Virus record (IMG/VR): IMGVR_UViG_3300021962_000086
Location: 1 to 64,000 of that record
Direction: 5' to 3' (one strand)
Source of the DNA: a virus
Length of the DNA stretch: 64,000 bases
Each line of letters begins with the position of its first letter. Position 1 is the stretch's first letter. Shown in pieces: positions 6,543 through 13,855 of this stretch. Made by a program: the position numbers and the translations under genes. Under the pieces are notes generated by a model. The model was not told the origin of the DNA. It saw only the letters and a program-made list of their open reading frames with translations, and did no database searches.

Positions 6543-6728
6543 TTATTTCATTTGTGCAAGTATGTTTTTCTCTATTTCTTTCAACCAACGCGCTTTACCT
6601 GGCGTTTTAGATGTAACAACGATTGCACCATTAGGACCGTGCCATGTATAATGACTGCCGATCCTATGTAACACAAACTCATACGATTTCATGAGTTTTC
6701 GTAGATCTTTGTCGATTTTGGGGTTCAT
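6543..6728 (-). CDS. HicA-like mRNA interferase-type toxin
   Basis: A 61-aa protein starting MNPKIDKDLRKLMKSYEF. The run FVLHRIGSHYTWHGPNG followed by TSKTPGKARWLKEI fits the small double-stranded-RNA-binding-like HicA fold, with the His of GSH as the likely catalytic residue. I chose ATG 6728 because a terminator hairpin (6777-6801) interrupts the longer ORF. No HicB-like antitoxin is evident next to it; the 67-aa gene upstream is only acidic. It may be an orphan toxin or a repurposed RNA-binding protein. Confidence 0.5.
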   Translation of the reverse strand: MNPKIDKDLRKLMKSYEFVLHRIGSHYTWHGPNGAIVVTSKTPGKARWLKEIEKNILAQMK

Positions 6729-6776
6729 AATGAAGAGAGTGCGGGGGGACTCGATCCCACCTTTCCAATATACAGC

Positions 6777-6801
6777 AAAACAGACCCCAGGGCGAGGTCT
6801 G
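6777..6801 (-). terminator. Intrinsic terminator
   Basis: On the minus strand, CAGACC, a loop and GGTCTG are followed by TTTT. The hairpin lies 26 bases beyond the stop of the 67-aa gene and upstream of the HicA-like gene. Confidence 0.7.
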
Positions 6802-6826
6802 TCAACAAATCGAAACAATAAATTAG

Positions 6827-7030
6827 TCACCCATATGTACGCATGAAATCATCAAGAGTGAAGATGTCATCGGTACAAGTTTCTGCAACTAATTCATCGT
6901 AAGACATATCTTTGAGCATCTCTTGATGCTCTTCTAAAGATAGATCTTCTTCAGGATCAAAGTCATCATGACATAAGAAATCATACTCTGCCTGAAGTGC
7001 ATCAATTAACTCCTGCTTAGTATAATTCAT
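6827..7030 (-). CDS. Highly acidic small protein
   Basis: A 67-aa, strongly acidic helical protein starting MNYTKQELIDALQAEYDFL. The motif DMSYDELVAET and the acidic tail suggest a DNA-mimic or a partner-binding protein, but this is speculation. ATG 7030 overlaps the previous stop (ATGA). Ends at the terminator at 6777-6801. Confidence 0.65.
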   Translation of the reverse strand: MNYTKQELIDALQAEYDFLCHDDFDPEEDLSLEEHQEMLKDMSYDELVAETCTDDIFTLDDFMRTYG

Positions 7031-7275
7031 AGATTGAGTGATCCTTTACTCTTAGACTTTTTACTAGCAGTCTCTAATTTCTTGATATAGTTCATGGCAC
7101 TGTGATAGTCTCTACAGAGTTTATCCTGCTGACCATCAACAATGACCATGAACTTTTTGCTTTGAATGACACGGATAGCAGCAAATCTACCATCCTTGCT
7201 AACATATCCTTCGTAAGGATTGTCAGCGTCTAAAATGCATGAATTGATGCAATAGAAGTCCTGATAATTAGACAT
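7027..7275 (-). CDS. Hypothetical basic-tailed protein
   Basis: An 82-aa protein starting MSNYQDFYCINSCILDADNP, with a Lys/Ser-rich C-terminus (ASKKSKSKGSLNL). Beta-strand-like middle, helix DYHSAMNYIKKLE. ATG 7275 overlaps the end of the upstream 54-aa gene. Function unknown. Confidence 0.65.
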   Translation of the reverse strand: MSNYQDFYCINSCILDADNPYEGYVSKDGRFAAIRVIQSKKFMVIVDGQQDKLCRDYHSAMNYIKKLETASKKSKSKGSLNL

Positions 7276-7432
7276 TCATGTTGATCCGCATCACTTGCAC
7301 ATTTCCATATTGTTCTTTAATAATTTGCTCTGCACCTTGGCGACTTTGAGCGGGAACTCTTACAGTCTGCATACCAGTATTGACAGAGTAAAATGTCACA
7401 TCAGCAGTGCGAGTGTTGTTGAAACCGAACAT
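7268..7432 (-). CDS. Tandem small paralogue 3 of 3
   Basis: A 54-aa protein starting MFGFNNTRTADVTFYSVNTG. Same length and layout as the two genes just upstream: two N-terminal strands, a loop, a helix (QGAEQIIKEQYG), then a final strand (VQVMRINM). Probably derived by tandem duplication. Function unknown. Confidence 0.65.
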   Translation of the reverse strand: MFGFNNTRTADVTFYSVNTGMQTVRVPAQSRQGAEQIIKEQYGNVQVMRINMNV

Positions 7433-7434
7433 GA

Positions 7435-7602
7435 TTAAGATTTAGATGGAACAGTAGTCAGAACTTTTTCAATTTTGCCATTAGGAAAAGCATCTTGAAA
7501 CTTTTCCTTTGCTAGACTTACAGATTCTGCCATGATAACAGTTTCACGGACAGGACCAGAACCGTCAATACGGTAAGTAATAGTGTGCGCGAACTTTGCC
7601 AT
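7435..7602 (-). CDS. Tandem small paralogue 2 of 3
   Basis: A 55-aa protein starting MAKFAHTITYRIDGSGPVRE. It shares TY.(I/V)DG near residue 10 and a central helix (SLAKEKFQDAFPNG) with the next copy. Start ATG 7602, two bases before the stop of the 54-aa copy's neighbour. Function unknown. Confidence 0.65.
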   Translation of the reverse strand: MAKFAHTITYRIDGSGPVRETVIMAESVSLAKEKFQDAFPNGKIEKVLTTVPSKS

Positions 7603-7608
7603 TTTCTA

Positions 7609-7776
7609 TCAACCTTTAGATGTACCGAGAATAGTTTTGATGGATACTACTTCTGCTGTAGGTTCCTCAGAAAGAAGAACACGCTGAGCAGCAGCAGGAG
7701 AGTTTTTCATGATGGTTTTCTCTTTTTGAACACCATCTACAGTGTAAGTTACTACTTGTTGAAAATTGTTTGCCAT
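7609..7776 (-). CDS. Tandem small paralogue 1 of 3
   Basis: A 55-aa protein starting MANNFQQVVTYTVDGVQKEK. I chose ATG 7776, four bases before the stop of the helicase, since the longer ORF runs well into the helicase gene. Shares TYTVDG and the Ala-rich helix with the two following copies. Function unknown. Confidence 0.65.
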   Translation of the reverse strand: MANNFQQVVTYTVDGVQKEKTIMKNSPAAAQRVLLSEEPTAEVVSIKTILGTSKG

Positions 7777-7780
7777 GAGT

Positions 7781-9052
7781 TTATGCGAATGAATGAGCGG
7801 GGAGACCATCAACAAAGATGAGATCAATAACTTTCTGGAGACGATTTCTCGTTGCCAGTGATGCTTTGCCACAAAGAGGAACAGTTACAACACCGTGAGA
7901 TTTACGGTACATTTGATACTGACCAGGGACAAGTTTGCCCTCCGCAATATCTTTTGCATCATCTTTATGTAGGCGAATAACACGCCCAATAGTTTGTGCC
8001 ATCTCAATGATGGGCAGATTACGCAGTAGAATAGTATGCGTCAGACCAGGCACATTGATACCCTCAGAGAGAATAGAATAGTGGAAAACGATGAACTTTT
8101 TGTCATCATCACGACCCCATTCGTTGAGAGTCTCGAAGAACTTCTCACGACCAACTTTCTCACGGTTGACATATGCACCGTGCTTGCTGGTGATGTGAAG
8201 AATGTCGTAACCCATCTCGTTGAGAGTGTCGAGAATGTCTGTACGAGAAAGCATCTGCCACAGCACACGAGTATTAGGTGCAGCAACAAGAACTTTAGCA
8301 GATTGTTCTGCATCAAGATCGTCAATGATGTTGAGCACCATCTCACGATCTACATCAGCAGCGTTATGCTTGTTACGCACAAGTTCAGTCTCATGCACAA
8401 CAAGTTGTGGGGGAATGATGCTACCATTGGCAACAAGTTCGGGAGCAGGAACAGTCTCCAGAGTATCACCGAAGACGAGTTTATTGTTCATGCCATTGGC
8501 ATAAGGATTGCGAGAGAACTTGGGAGTCGCAGTAAAGAAGAAACTGTTATCTGCACTCATGGAAGTAGCAGCAACACCGACAAAGTGTGCTTTCTGAGTT
8601 GCATTGTGTGCCTCATCACAATACATCACATTGACAGCGATACCGCTATCAACAATGCGATGGAGACTGTGATAGGTAGTGAAGATCAGTTGATGCACAT
8701 TAAGATTCTGACAAATCTCATTGTAACGAACAATGTTGTTTGCTTTGGTAGTCTTAACATGCACAGTCTCTCCACTGTGAACATGCATCACAGTAAAGTT
8801 CTCTTTGTAGACATACCTGTCAGTATGATCAAGATACTCCATGAACTCGGAGCAAAGTTGATTGGCAAGAAGAATACGAGGAGCAACAACAACAATAGTT
8901 TGTGCTTGTTCTGCATTATCAAGACGACGCACACAATCTTCCATCATGATGACAGTCTTGCCGCCACCAGTAGGAACATAGACACAACCTTTCTGCGCGT
9001 CCTTGAGTGCATCAAGAGCGCGAGATTGGTGGGGTCGGAGAGTAAAAGGCAT
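7781..9052 (-). CDS. SF2 DEAH helicase, UvsW/ResIII-like
   Basis: A 423-aa ATP-dependent helicase. Motif Q-like LRPHQSRAL is followed by Walker A PTGGGKT (about 27-33), Walker B DEAH (about 147), SAT-like TATP, and the C-terminal motifs SEGINVPGL and QTIGRVIRLH. This is superfamily 2, close to UvsW and type III restriction helicase subunits. T4 UvsW is longer (about 500 aa) and has an extra N-terminal domain that is absent here, so I do not use the symbol uvsW. Likely role: branch migration, recombination-dependent replication or R-loop removal. Confidence 0.85.
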   Translation of the reverse strand: MPFTLRPHQSRALDALKDAQKGCVYVPTGGGKTVIMMEDCVRRLDNAEQAQTIVVVAPRILLANQLCSEFMEYLDHTDRYVYKENFTVMHVHSGETVHVKTTKANNIVRYNEICQNLNVHQLIFTTYHSLHRIVDSGIAVNVMYCDEAHNATQKAHFVGVAATSMSADNSFFFTATPKFSRNPYANGMNNKLVFGDTLETVPAPELVANGSIIPPQLVVHETELVRNKHNAADVDREMVLNIIDDLDAEQSAKVLVAAPNTRVLWQMLSRTDILDTLNEMGYDILHITSKHGAYVNREKVGREKFFETLNEWGRDDDKKFIVFHYSILSEGINVPGLTHTILLRNLPIIEMAQTIGRVIRLHKDDAKDIAEGKLVPGQYQMYRKSHGVVTVPLCGKASLATRNRLQKVIDLIFVDGLPAHSFA

Positions 9053-9073
9053 GTGTTTTTGTCGATGATGTAA

Positions 9074-9322
9074 TCATAGCAGGTCCAGATCCTTCCCAGA
9101 CCGCATGGTGTGCGGTTTGTCTGCTGTCACAGCGTCGAGCAGTGCCCGTTTGTTATAGTATTCAATCTCTCGCATATTATATGCGCGATTTCTATCTTTT
9201 TCTGACATGATCTTGGTCGATTCTTCCCACCAAGGATGCTCATATTCCTTATTCATATTGATCTCTACCCACTCTTTGAGTGCAAAATAGCGATCTTTCC
9301 AGATTTGTGCCTCTTCAGTCAT
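9074..9322 (-). CDS. Hypothetical charged helical protein
   Basis: An 82-aa protein starting MTEEAQIWKDRYFALKEWVE. I chose ATG 9322 because it overlaps the DUF4385 stop (ATGA). Rich in Glu, Lys and Trp and almost fully helical. Function unknown. Confidence 0.65.
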   Translation of the reverse strand: MTEEAQIWKDRYFALKEWVEINMNKEYEHPWWEESTKIMSEKDRNRAYNMREIEYYNKRALLDAVTADKPHTMRSGKDLDLL

Positions 9323-9813
9323 TCTGCGTCTCTCCATTCTTTCCTCATTTTAACATATTCTGGGTCTGTTGCGACAATATCGCGCACAGTCTTAAAAATA
9401 GACGCTGCTTGTGCCTTTTCATTGGTCAAAGCATCTTTTTCTTGCGGAAGAATAGGTGCTCCTCCTCTATCACCAGTGTGATAGTAGGGAGGTTTGGTTG
9501 CATACTTCTGACCAGATTTATGATTAGCATAACGACGAGCGCGTGTGAATCCCATTTCTAGAAACTTACGGCACATATCCATGCCAATAAAGTCTTTGTT
9601 CTCTTTATACATTGAGAACAGACCATAGATTGCGCGGGATGACTTTTCTGCTACTTCAATATTCCTGAATCTCCAATGTTCGCAAATAATGTGAGTGTAA
9701 GGGCGTACCAATAGCACTCCTTGCTCTCCCCTTCCAATACGATAAAGTCCACGAATTTCTGGATCTGTAAAGTCAAGATTCTCATAATCGAGATCATAAT
9801 CAAACTCTTTCAT
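9319..9813 (-). CDS. DUF4385 family protein
   Basis: A 164-aa protein with the typical start FDYDLDYENLDFTDPE, then YRIGRGEQGVLLV, HWRF and MGFTRARRYANHKSGQKY. This pattern is the DUF4385 family, common in T4-like cyanophages and found in bacteria. Function is unknown. Start ATG 9813 overlaps the end of the 59-aa gene in another frame; a longer reading from 9834 is possible but overlaps more. Confidence 0.8.
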   Translation of the reverse strand: MKEFDYDLDYENLDFTDPEIRGLYRIGRGEQGVLLVRPYTHIICEHWRFRNIEVAEKSSRAIYGLFSMYKENKDFIGMDMCRKFLEMGFTRARRYANHKSGQKYATKPPYYHTGDRGGAPILPQEKDALTNEKAQAASIFKTVRDIVATDPEYVKMRKEWRDAE

Positions 9814-9979
9814 CAAATGCCTCAGGATAAGCAATGGGTTGAAGTTTGGTCAGAATGTTACTAAGTTGATAATACTCAGGACTATCAATAGGAGCACCAA
9901 GTAAGGTCTTTTGATACTTCCTACATGCATGAAACATCAGTCTAAGATCATCAGTTGTGAAGTTTTGCAAGTCTAACAT
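9800..9979 (-). CDS. Small hypothetical protein
   Basis: A 59-aa helical protein starting MLDLQNFTTDDLRLMFHACR. ATG 9979 is part of a TAATG junction with the upstream gene. Its last codons overlap the DUF4385 start. Function unknown. Confidence 0.65.
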   Translation of the reverse strand: MLDLQNFTTDDLRLMFHACRKYQKTLLGAPIDSPEYYQLSNILTKLQPIAYPEAFDERV

Positions 9980-10143
9980 TAATCATACTCCTTGTCATTA
10001 AGATAACGAATGACCGCTAATACTCTTTCGTTTGGATATAGATGTCTGATGTATTGTTCTGCATCTTCATAATCAATAGCATCAGTCACATCATGATAAC
10101 GAGTGCAATGGAATTGCTCGTCCCAGGTTTCTACTGAATACAT
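9979..10143 (-). CDS. Small hypothetical protein
   Basis: A 54-aa protein starting MYSVETWDEQFHCTRYHDV, with a helix EDAEQYIRHLYPNE. I chose ATG 10143 because it lies just after the stop of the 74-aa gene (10145). Function unknown. Confidence 0.6.
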   Translation of the reverse strand: MYSVETWDEQFHCTRYHDVTDAIDYEDAEQYIRHLYPNERVLAVIRYLNDKEYD

Positions 10144-10144
10144 T

Positions 10145-10369
10145 TTACTCGAAGATAGGTTTAACTGGAGGATTCCATTCATCTCTCACTGCTTTCATCA
10201 CATGTTTGGGAACACCATAATAACCCATGTGCATCCAAATGCAGTCAATATAGCGCAAATCTTCACGATCCGCGTTAATAGTAAAAGCATCACAATACTG
10301 GACGATATCATAAGGAACTTGGACCTTTTTCCAGGTGATAGGTTCTTCAATAAAGAATGGTACGGTCAT
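10145..10369 (-). CDS. Hypothetical protein
   Basis: A 74-aa protein starting MTVPFFIEEPITWKKVQVPY, rich in aromatic residues, ending WNPPVKPIFE. ATG 10369 lies inside the end of the 55-aa gene (22-base overlap). Function unknown. Confidence 0.6.
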   Translation of the reverse strand: MTVPFFIEEPITWKKVQVPYDIVQYCDAFTINADREDLRYIDCIWMHMGYYGVPKHVMKAVRDEWNPPVKPIFE

Positions 10370-10514
10370 TTCTTATAGTGAATGATGTAATTGTTTTGCT
10401 CTCAATATGGGCAAGACATGATTCTAACACAAACCATTCAGAAGCGTATGAATCAACTCTGTGCTCTGAGATAGAACCATCCACATATTTTACCCTAATG
10501 AGATACTTATTCAT
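10347..10514 (-). CDS. Small hypothetical protein
   Basis: A 55-aa protein starting MNKYLIRVKYVDGSISEHRV. The strand-turn-strand start and a central helix resemble the small genes at 7268-7776 in layout, though similarity is weak. ATGA junction with the 123-aa gene. Function unknown. Confidence 0.6.
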   Translation of the reverse strand: MNKYLIRVKYVDGSISEHRVDSYASEWFVLESCLAHIESKTITSFTIRNDRTILY

Positions 10515-10882
10515 TCAGGATCTGATTTGTTAAATGCCACTGAACTCTCAGGATGACACCATTCATCATGCTGTGCCATTGCTTCTTTGAGTGCTTCTGT
10601 TACATTCTCTTTGAAAGAACGATAAGGAATGAACAACTCATCATCCTCAGTCTTATAGTCCTGGTGTGTTTCTTTGAACTTACGATCTACATCATACAGG
10701 AGATTTGATACGATGTCATTGATGACTTCAATAGACTTTGCGGTAAGTCCGTTCCAGGATGTATTGGGGAACATATCATCCTTGACACGATCTAGCAGTG
10801 CTTTCTTACAATGCCACTGACTATCAAAGATTTGGGTAAATGCTTCCCAGTCATGTTGGGATTTGAAATGTGGGATACTCAT
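10511..10882 (-). CDS. Hypothetical protein
   Basis: A 123-aa acidic helical protein starting MSIPHFKSQHDWEAFTQIFD. It shares the pattern (N/V)DRKFKE with the 78-aa protein just upstream (NWDRKFKEAWNQ versus DVDRKFKETHQD), so the two may be related. Function unknown. Confidence 0.7.
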   Translation of the reverse strand: MSIPHFKSQHDWEAFTQIFDSQWHCKKALLDRVKDDMFPNTSWNGLTAKSIEVINDIVSNLLYDVDRKFKETHQDYKTEDDELFIPYRSFKENVTEALKEAMAQHDEWCHPESSVAFNKSDPE

Positions 10883-11115
10883 TTTTTCTCCTTAACTACT
10901 TGATTCCATGCTTCTTTAAACTTACGATCCCAGTTGTCAGTATAAACGGGGAGGAAAGCATTGAGAGCAAGAGATACATCTACCATTTTATCATAGTTAT
11001 TGCTATCTACTGCTTCTTGTAGTTGTTCCATCATAAAACTGATGGAATTGATGTTGGAAAATGCTTCTTCCAACTTGTTCATCACATCCCAGTGTTCAGA
11101 GATTTGGTTGTTCAT
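10879..11115 (-). CDS. Hypothetical helical protein
   Basis: A 78-aa protein starting MNNQISEHWDVMNKLEEAFS. I chose ATG 11115 because AAGG lies nine bases upstream; the ATG at 11124 would put AAGG directly against the start. Ends with NWDRKFKEAWNQVVKEKK. It overlaps the end of the 126-aa gene. Function unknown. Confidence 0.65.
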   Translation of the reverse strand: MNNQISEHWDVMNKLEEAFSNINSISFMMEQLQEAVDSNNYDKMVDVSLALNAFLPVYTDNWDRKFKEAWNQVVKEKK

Positions 11116-11476
11116 AAGGTACATCCTTCACAGATTGAATAATGCCGTTGTCAAATAGAATTAACTTTCTAGGAAATGGTGCATAGTAAGCATCCCACTT
11201 TGCGGGGTAAATCTCAATGACCTTGAATATACTAATTGCTCTAACTACTCCATGTCGTCCATTGGGAACAGTTTTGAATAGATTCCATGGAGTATTTCTT
11301 TCTTCTTTTGGTACATCAACAAAGTCATGAGTTCCAGAGTAATCAACTTCAAATAATTCACCAGCAGGACTAATCCAATACTCACACATACAACACTCTA
11401 GATCTTTCGTCTGCAAGTCCTTTGAGAATCCAGGACCGAGATCATACGATGATCTAACAGTGTCGTACATGCCCAT
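11096..11476 (-). CDS. Conserved phage hypothetical protein (MGMYDTV start)
   Basis: A 126-aa protein starting MGMYDTVRSSYDLGPGFSKD, then QTKDLECCMCEYWISPAGEL. Proteins starting MGM(Y/F)D with QTKDL are widespread in phages and prophages, with no known function. The two neighbouring Cys (CCMC) could bind metal. ATG 11476 follows the previous gene by one base. Confidence 0.7.
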   Translation of the reverse strand: MGMYDTVRSSYDLGPGFSKDLQTKDLECCMCEYWISPAGELFEVDYSGTHDFVDVPKEERNTPWNLFKTVPNGRHGVVRAISIFKVIEIYPAKWDAYYAPFPRKLILFDNGIIQSVKDVPYEQPNL

Positions 11477-11477
11477 G

Positions 11478-12182
11478 TTACTGATAAATGTGAAACATCA
11501 TTCCATGATAACCAGAATTGTACTTTTTGCCAGATCCTTTCATCTGTAGGTGAAACAATTTGTCACCATCAAAAGTACGAAACTCAAGAGTCGTGTTATT
11601 TAGTTTCCATTCACCAGTTTGAGTCAGTTTGTCAAGATCTGCAATAGAAATGAACTTAACATTGTTAGTCTTTTTGTTACGCCAGATCATCGTAGAGACA
11701 GGATAACCATCATCAAGACCACGACGCACAATGACATCGAATATATCCATCTTATTGGCGTTCATAAACCCCAGGAAGGCGTCTTTAATGTGCTGAGGGA
11801 TATTCTCTGCATAGACGCGATTCTGACGCTTCTCAGCGTCACTCAGGGCAATGTCCTTATACTGAAGGTGAACCAAAGACATACCAAGATTGTTAGGCAT
11901 GCCAAAGAACATCCTAATGAAAGACTCACAATCAGTACCCTGAAGTCCGAAATGCTCAACAAACTTACGGGAAGAGAGTAAGGCAACTTGGGTGTGATTC
12001 TTGCTGACATTCTTGACAGAATAGGCAATACCTGAATCGTTGTCATAAACATCAACCTTAGTCGCAGGACGACCGTCAGTTACATGATCGCCACCGAACA
12101 ATTCATTCAGATAAGCAGGCAAATCGTCCTCATATTTGTGACCCTCTGCCTTTGCTAGTCGTCCCGCTTCGATAGCGTTCAT
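11478..12182 (-). CDS. Putative restriction-endonuclease-like protein
   Basis: A 234-aa protein that I do not recognise with certainty. The N-terminal part has E/D in GHKYEDDLPAYLNELF, then TKVDVYDND and YSVKN, which fits a PD-(D/E)XK-type order (acidic residue, D, then S-x-K). The C-terminal part has LFHLQMKGSGKKY and GYHGMMFHI, a pattern I associate with type II restriction-like enzymes. It could cut host DNA. A GGAGG ribosome-binding site lies seven bases before ATG 12182. Preceded by a TATAAT -10. Confidence 0.4.
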   Translation of the reverse strand: MNAIEAGRLAKAEGHKYEDDLPAYLNELFGGDHVTDGRPATKVDVYDNDSGIAYSVKNVSKNHTQVALLSSRKFVEHFGLQGTDCESFIRMFFGMPNNLGMSLVHLQYKDIALSDAEKRQNRVYAENIPQHIKDAFLGFMNANKMDIFDVIVRRGLDDGYPVSTMIWRNKKTNNVKFISIADLDKLTQTGEWKLNNTTLEFRTFDGDKLFHLQMKGSGKKYNSGYHGMMFHIYQ

Positions 12183-12203
12183 GTGTCCTCCGTTGATGCT
12201 CTT

Positions 12204-12209
12204 ATTATA
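12204..12209 (-). promoter_or_regulatory. TATAAT -10 element
   Basis: Perfect TATAAT on the minus strand, about 22 bases before ATG 12182. The -35 is weak (TGACCA-like), so a host-type early promoter with possible activator help is likely. A GGAGG ribosome-binding site follows. Confidence 0.6.
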
Positions 12210-12229
12210 GCAGCATCAGCAGGGTGTGG

Positions 12230-13630
12230 TCACTTTTTGGTCCGCTTCTTGAACTGTCCACCCATAATTGGATCTAATCTAATCTCTCCATGCTTCTCAG
12301 GAGGATCGATCAATGGAGACATGAGAGGAAACTTATGTGCATAAGGTGCGCCTAATCCATATGCTGCCTGAACAAAACTTTGATATGCTCCTAACATTCT
12401 GTAGGGTTCATCTGAGTCAGGAGACATTCTCTGACGCAGGAAGTATTCATCCTCTGCTTGTCTCCTAAAGTAATCAAGTCTGATATTCTCATGGCGGGGA
12501 ATCTGCGCAAGTTTCTCATACACTTCAGCACGATTGAGAGAGTGCAGTTGATGATTCTCCAGAAGTGCGCATGCACTCAGTCTAGTCTGCTCCCAGAACT
12601 TTGACTTGTATCTAGAACCAAACTGCATGTAAAATGCCATGACAGTGGCAGTATCAACCTGACTATCTTCCCATCTCTCCTCTACCTCAAGTCTGTGGAA
12701 GTTTGATTGCTGTCTATCAGGATCATAGAACAAATACTCTCCAAGAGCATTAGCAATATCAGACTCAGTGTAACTATTGAAACCAGTGAAGTCGTCGTTA
12801 ATACCTAACGCACGACCACATCTTGCGTATTTGTTATTCTTGTGAATGGCATACTCAGATACTTTATGATCCGATTCGTTCTTTCTATAAGAACAATGCT
12901 TCTTAACTTCACAGTGAGCATTAAAGTCTGCTACTGCTTCTTCTTCAGTTGTAATATCACTATCGTAAGAATAGATCCATGTTTGTGCATCTTGTGTGGG
13001 AATACCAGTTAAGTAACCATGCTCACATGCAACATGCACAGTATAATCCCACTCACCAGGCAACTTACGATTAACTGTCAGTTTTGTATCTGTTGGGTTG
13101 AAATATGCATCTTTATATGCTTTCTTATCCCATAGTGCTCCCTTCACACAATCAATAACAAAACTGTATGCTTCACCATCGATGTATGCATTGTCATCAT
13201 CAAAAGTGAGTGACTTAATTCTCTTATCAATCAGTTTTACTTTACGATGCTGATTGGTAACATTCTCCCAGAAGAAGTCAACAAACTTACCTTCATCAAA
13301 GTGCAATCCAATTTCAGTGGGATCAAACATTGTATAGAAGTTCTTGTCTCTACGATTACCGAGACCAACAAACTTCATGCCAAGTTTTTGTACTGCATCA
13401 AATCTTTGATAATAGTCGATTGCACTAATTGTGGTGTTTTGAGCAACAGAAGTAACCCAAATTGGACTCGTTTGGACTCCGAAATTGGGAACTTGATGAG
13501 AGCAATCCCGTATCCATGTAATTTCGTCATCTTGATATACACTATCCTGAAGGTCTCTATGACTGATAAGTTGAACCAGAGTGATCACAGCATCTGCACC
13601 AGCACCAATAATAGCAATTTTTCTACTCAT
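12230..13630 (-). CDS. Flavin-dependent tryptophan-halogenase-like protein
   Basis: A 466-aa FAD-binding protein that looks like flavin-dependent halogenases (PrnA, RebH type). An N-terminal Rossmann motif is at about residues 8-14 (GAGADAV; the canonical third Gly is Ala). Then follow PNFGVQTSP and YYQRFDAVQKLGMKF. The position of the halogenase WxWxIP motif seems to hold TWIYSYDSD, so the motif is altered. A cyanophage enzyme of this family (VirX1 from Syn10) is known to iodinate aromatic substrates; I infer homology from layout and size. Substrate unknown. A late promoter (13659-13666) precedes it. Confidence 0.75.
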   Translation of the reverse strand: MSRKIAIIGAGADAVITLVQLISHRDLQDSVYQDDEITWIRDCSHQVPNFGVQTSPIWVTSVAQNTTISAIDYYQRFDAVQKLGMKFVGLGNRRDKNFYTMFDPTEIGLHFDEGKFVDFFWENVTNQHRKVKLIDKRIKSLTFDDDNAYIDGEAYSFVIDCVKGALWDKKAYKDAYFNPTDTKLTVNRKLPGEWDYTVHVACEHGYLTGIPTQDAQTWIYSYDSDITTEEEAVADFNAHCEVKKHCSYRKNESDHKVSEYAIHKNNKYARCGRALGINDDFTGFNSYTESDIANALGEYLFYDPDRQQSNFHRLEVEERWEDSQVDTATVMAFYMQFGSRYKSKFWEQTRLSACALLENHQLHSLNRAEVYEKLAQIPRHENIRLDYFRRQAEDEYFLRQRMSPDSDEPYRMLGAYQSFVQAAYGLGAPYAHKFPLMSPLIDPPEKHGEIRLDPIMGGQFKKRTKK

Positions 13631-13658
13631 CAGTCTTCAGAAATCTTTCTATTCGTCG

Positions 13659-13666
13659 TTATTTAG
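13659..13666 (-). promoter_or_regulatory. T4-type late promoter
   Basis: Minus-strand CTAAATAA, 28 bases before the halogenase ATG. Its TAA is also the stop codon of the 50-aa gene. Confidence 0.65.
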
Positions 13667-13815
13667 TTCAGAACAGGTAAAATGTCATAACTCTCGATTC
13701 CCTGCTTCTTCAGTTCTTCAATCCACCAAAGAACATCCTCTTGATTGTAAAAGACTGCTTTCTGAAAGGATGAATAACCTTTCTTGGGACGCTTCCACTC
13801 AACTGCAAATTTCAT
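13663..13815 (-). CDS. Small hypothetical protein
   Basis: A 50-aa protein starting MKFAVEWKRPKKGYSSFQ and ending IESYDILPVLN. It contains the helix NQEDVLWWIEELKKQG. The longer reading to 13917 would overlap the DUF6267 gene, so I use ATG 13815. Function unknown. Confidence 0.6.
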   Translation of the reverse strand: MKFAVEWKRPKKGYSSFQKAVFYNQEDVLWWIEELKKQGIESYDILPVLN

Positions 13816-13855
13816 ACTCAAAGCTATACTTGTGGTGATCTTTGACAAAGATAGT

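Noticed and set aside
6729-6776. tRNA-like T-arm (GGTGGGATCGAGTCCCCCC)
   Set aside because: No acceptor stem, D-arm or anticodon arm can be folded around it; the upstream hairpin is better explained as a terminator.
8036-9073. 345-aa plus-strand ORF
   Set aside because: It lies antisense to the helicase, whose motifs are all intact; it is an open antisense frame without protein-like composition.
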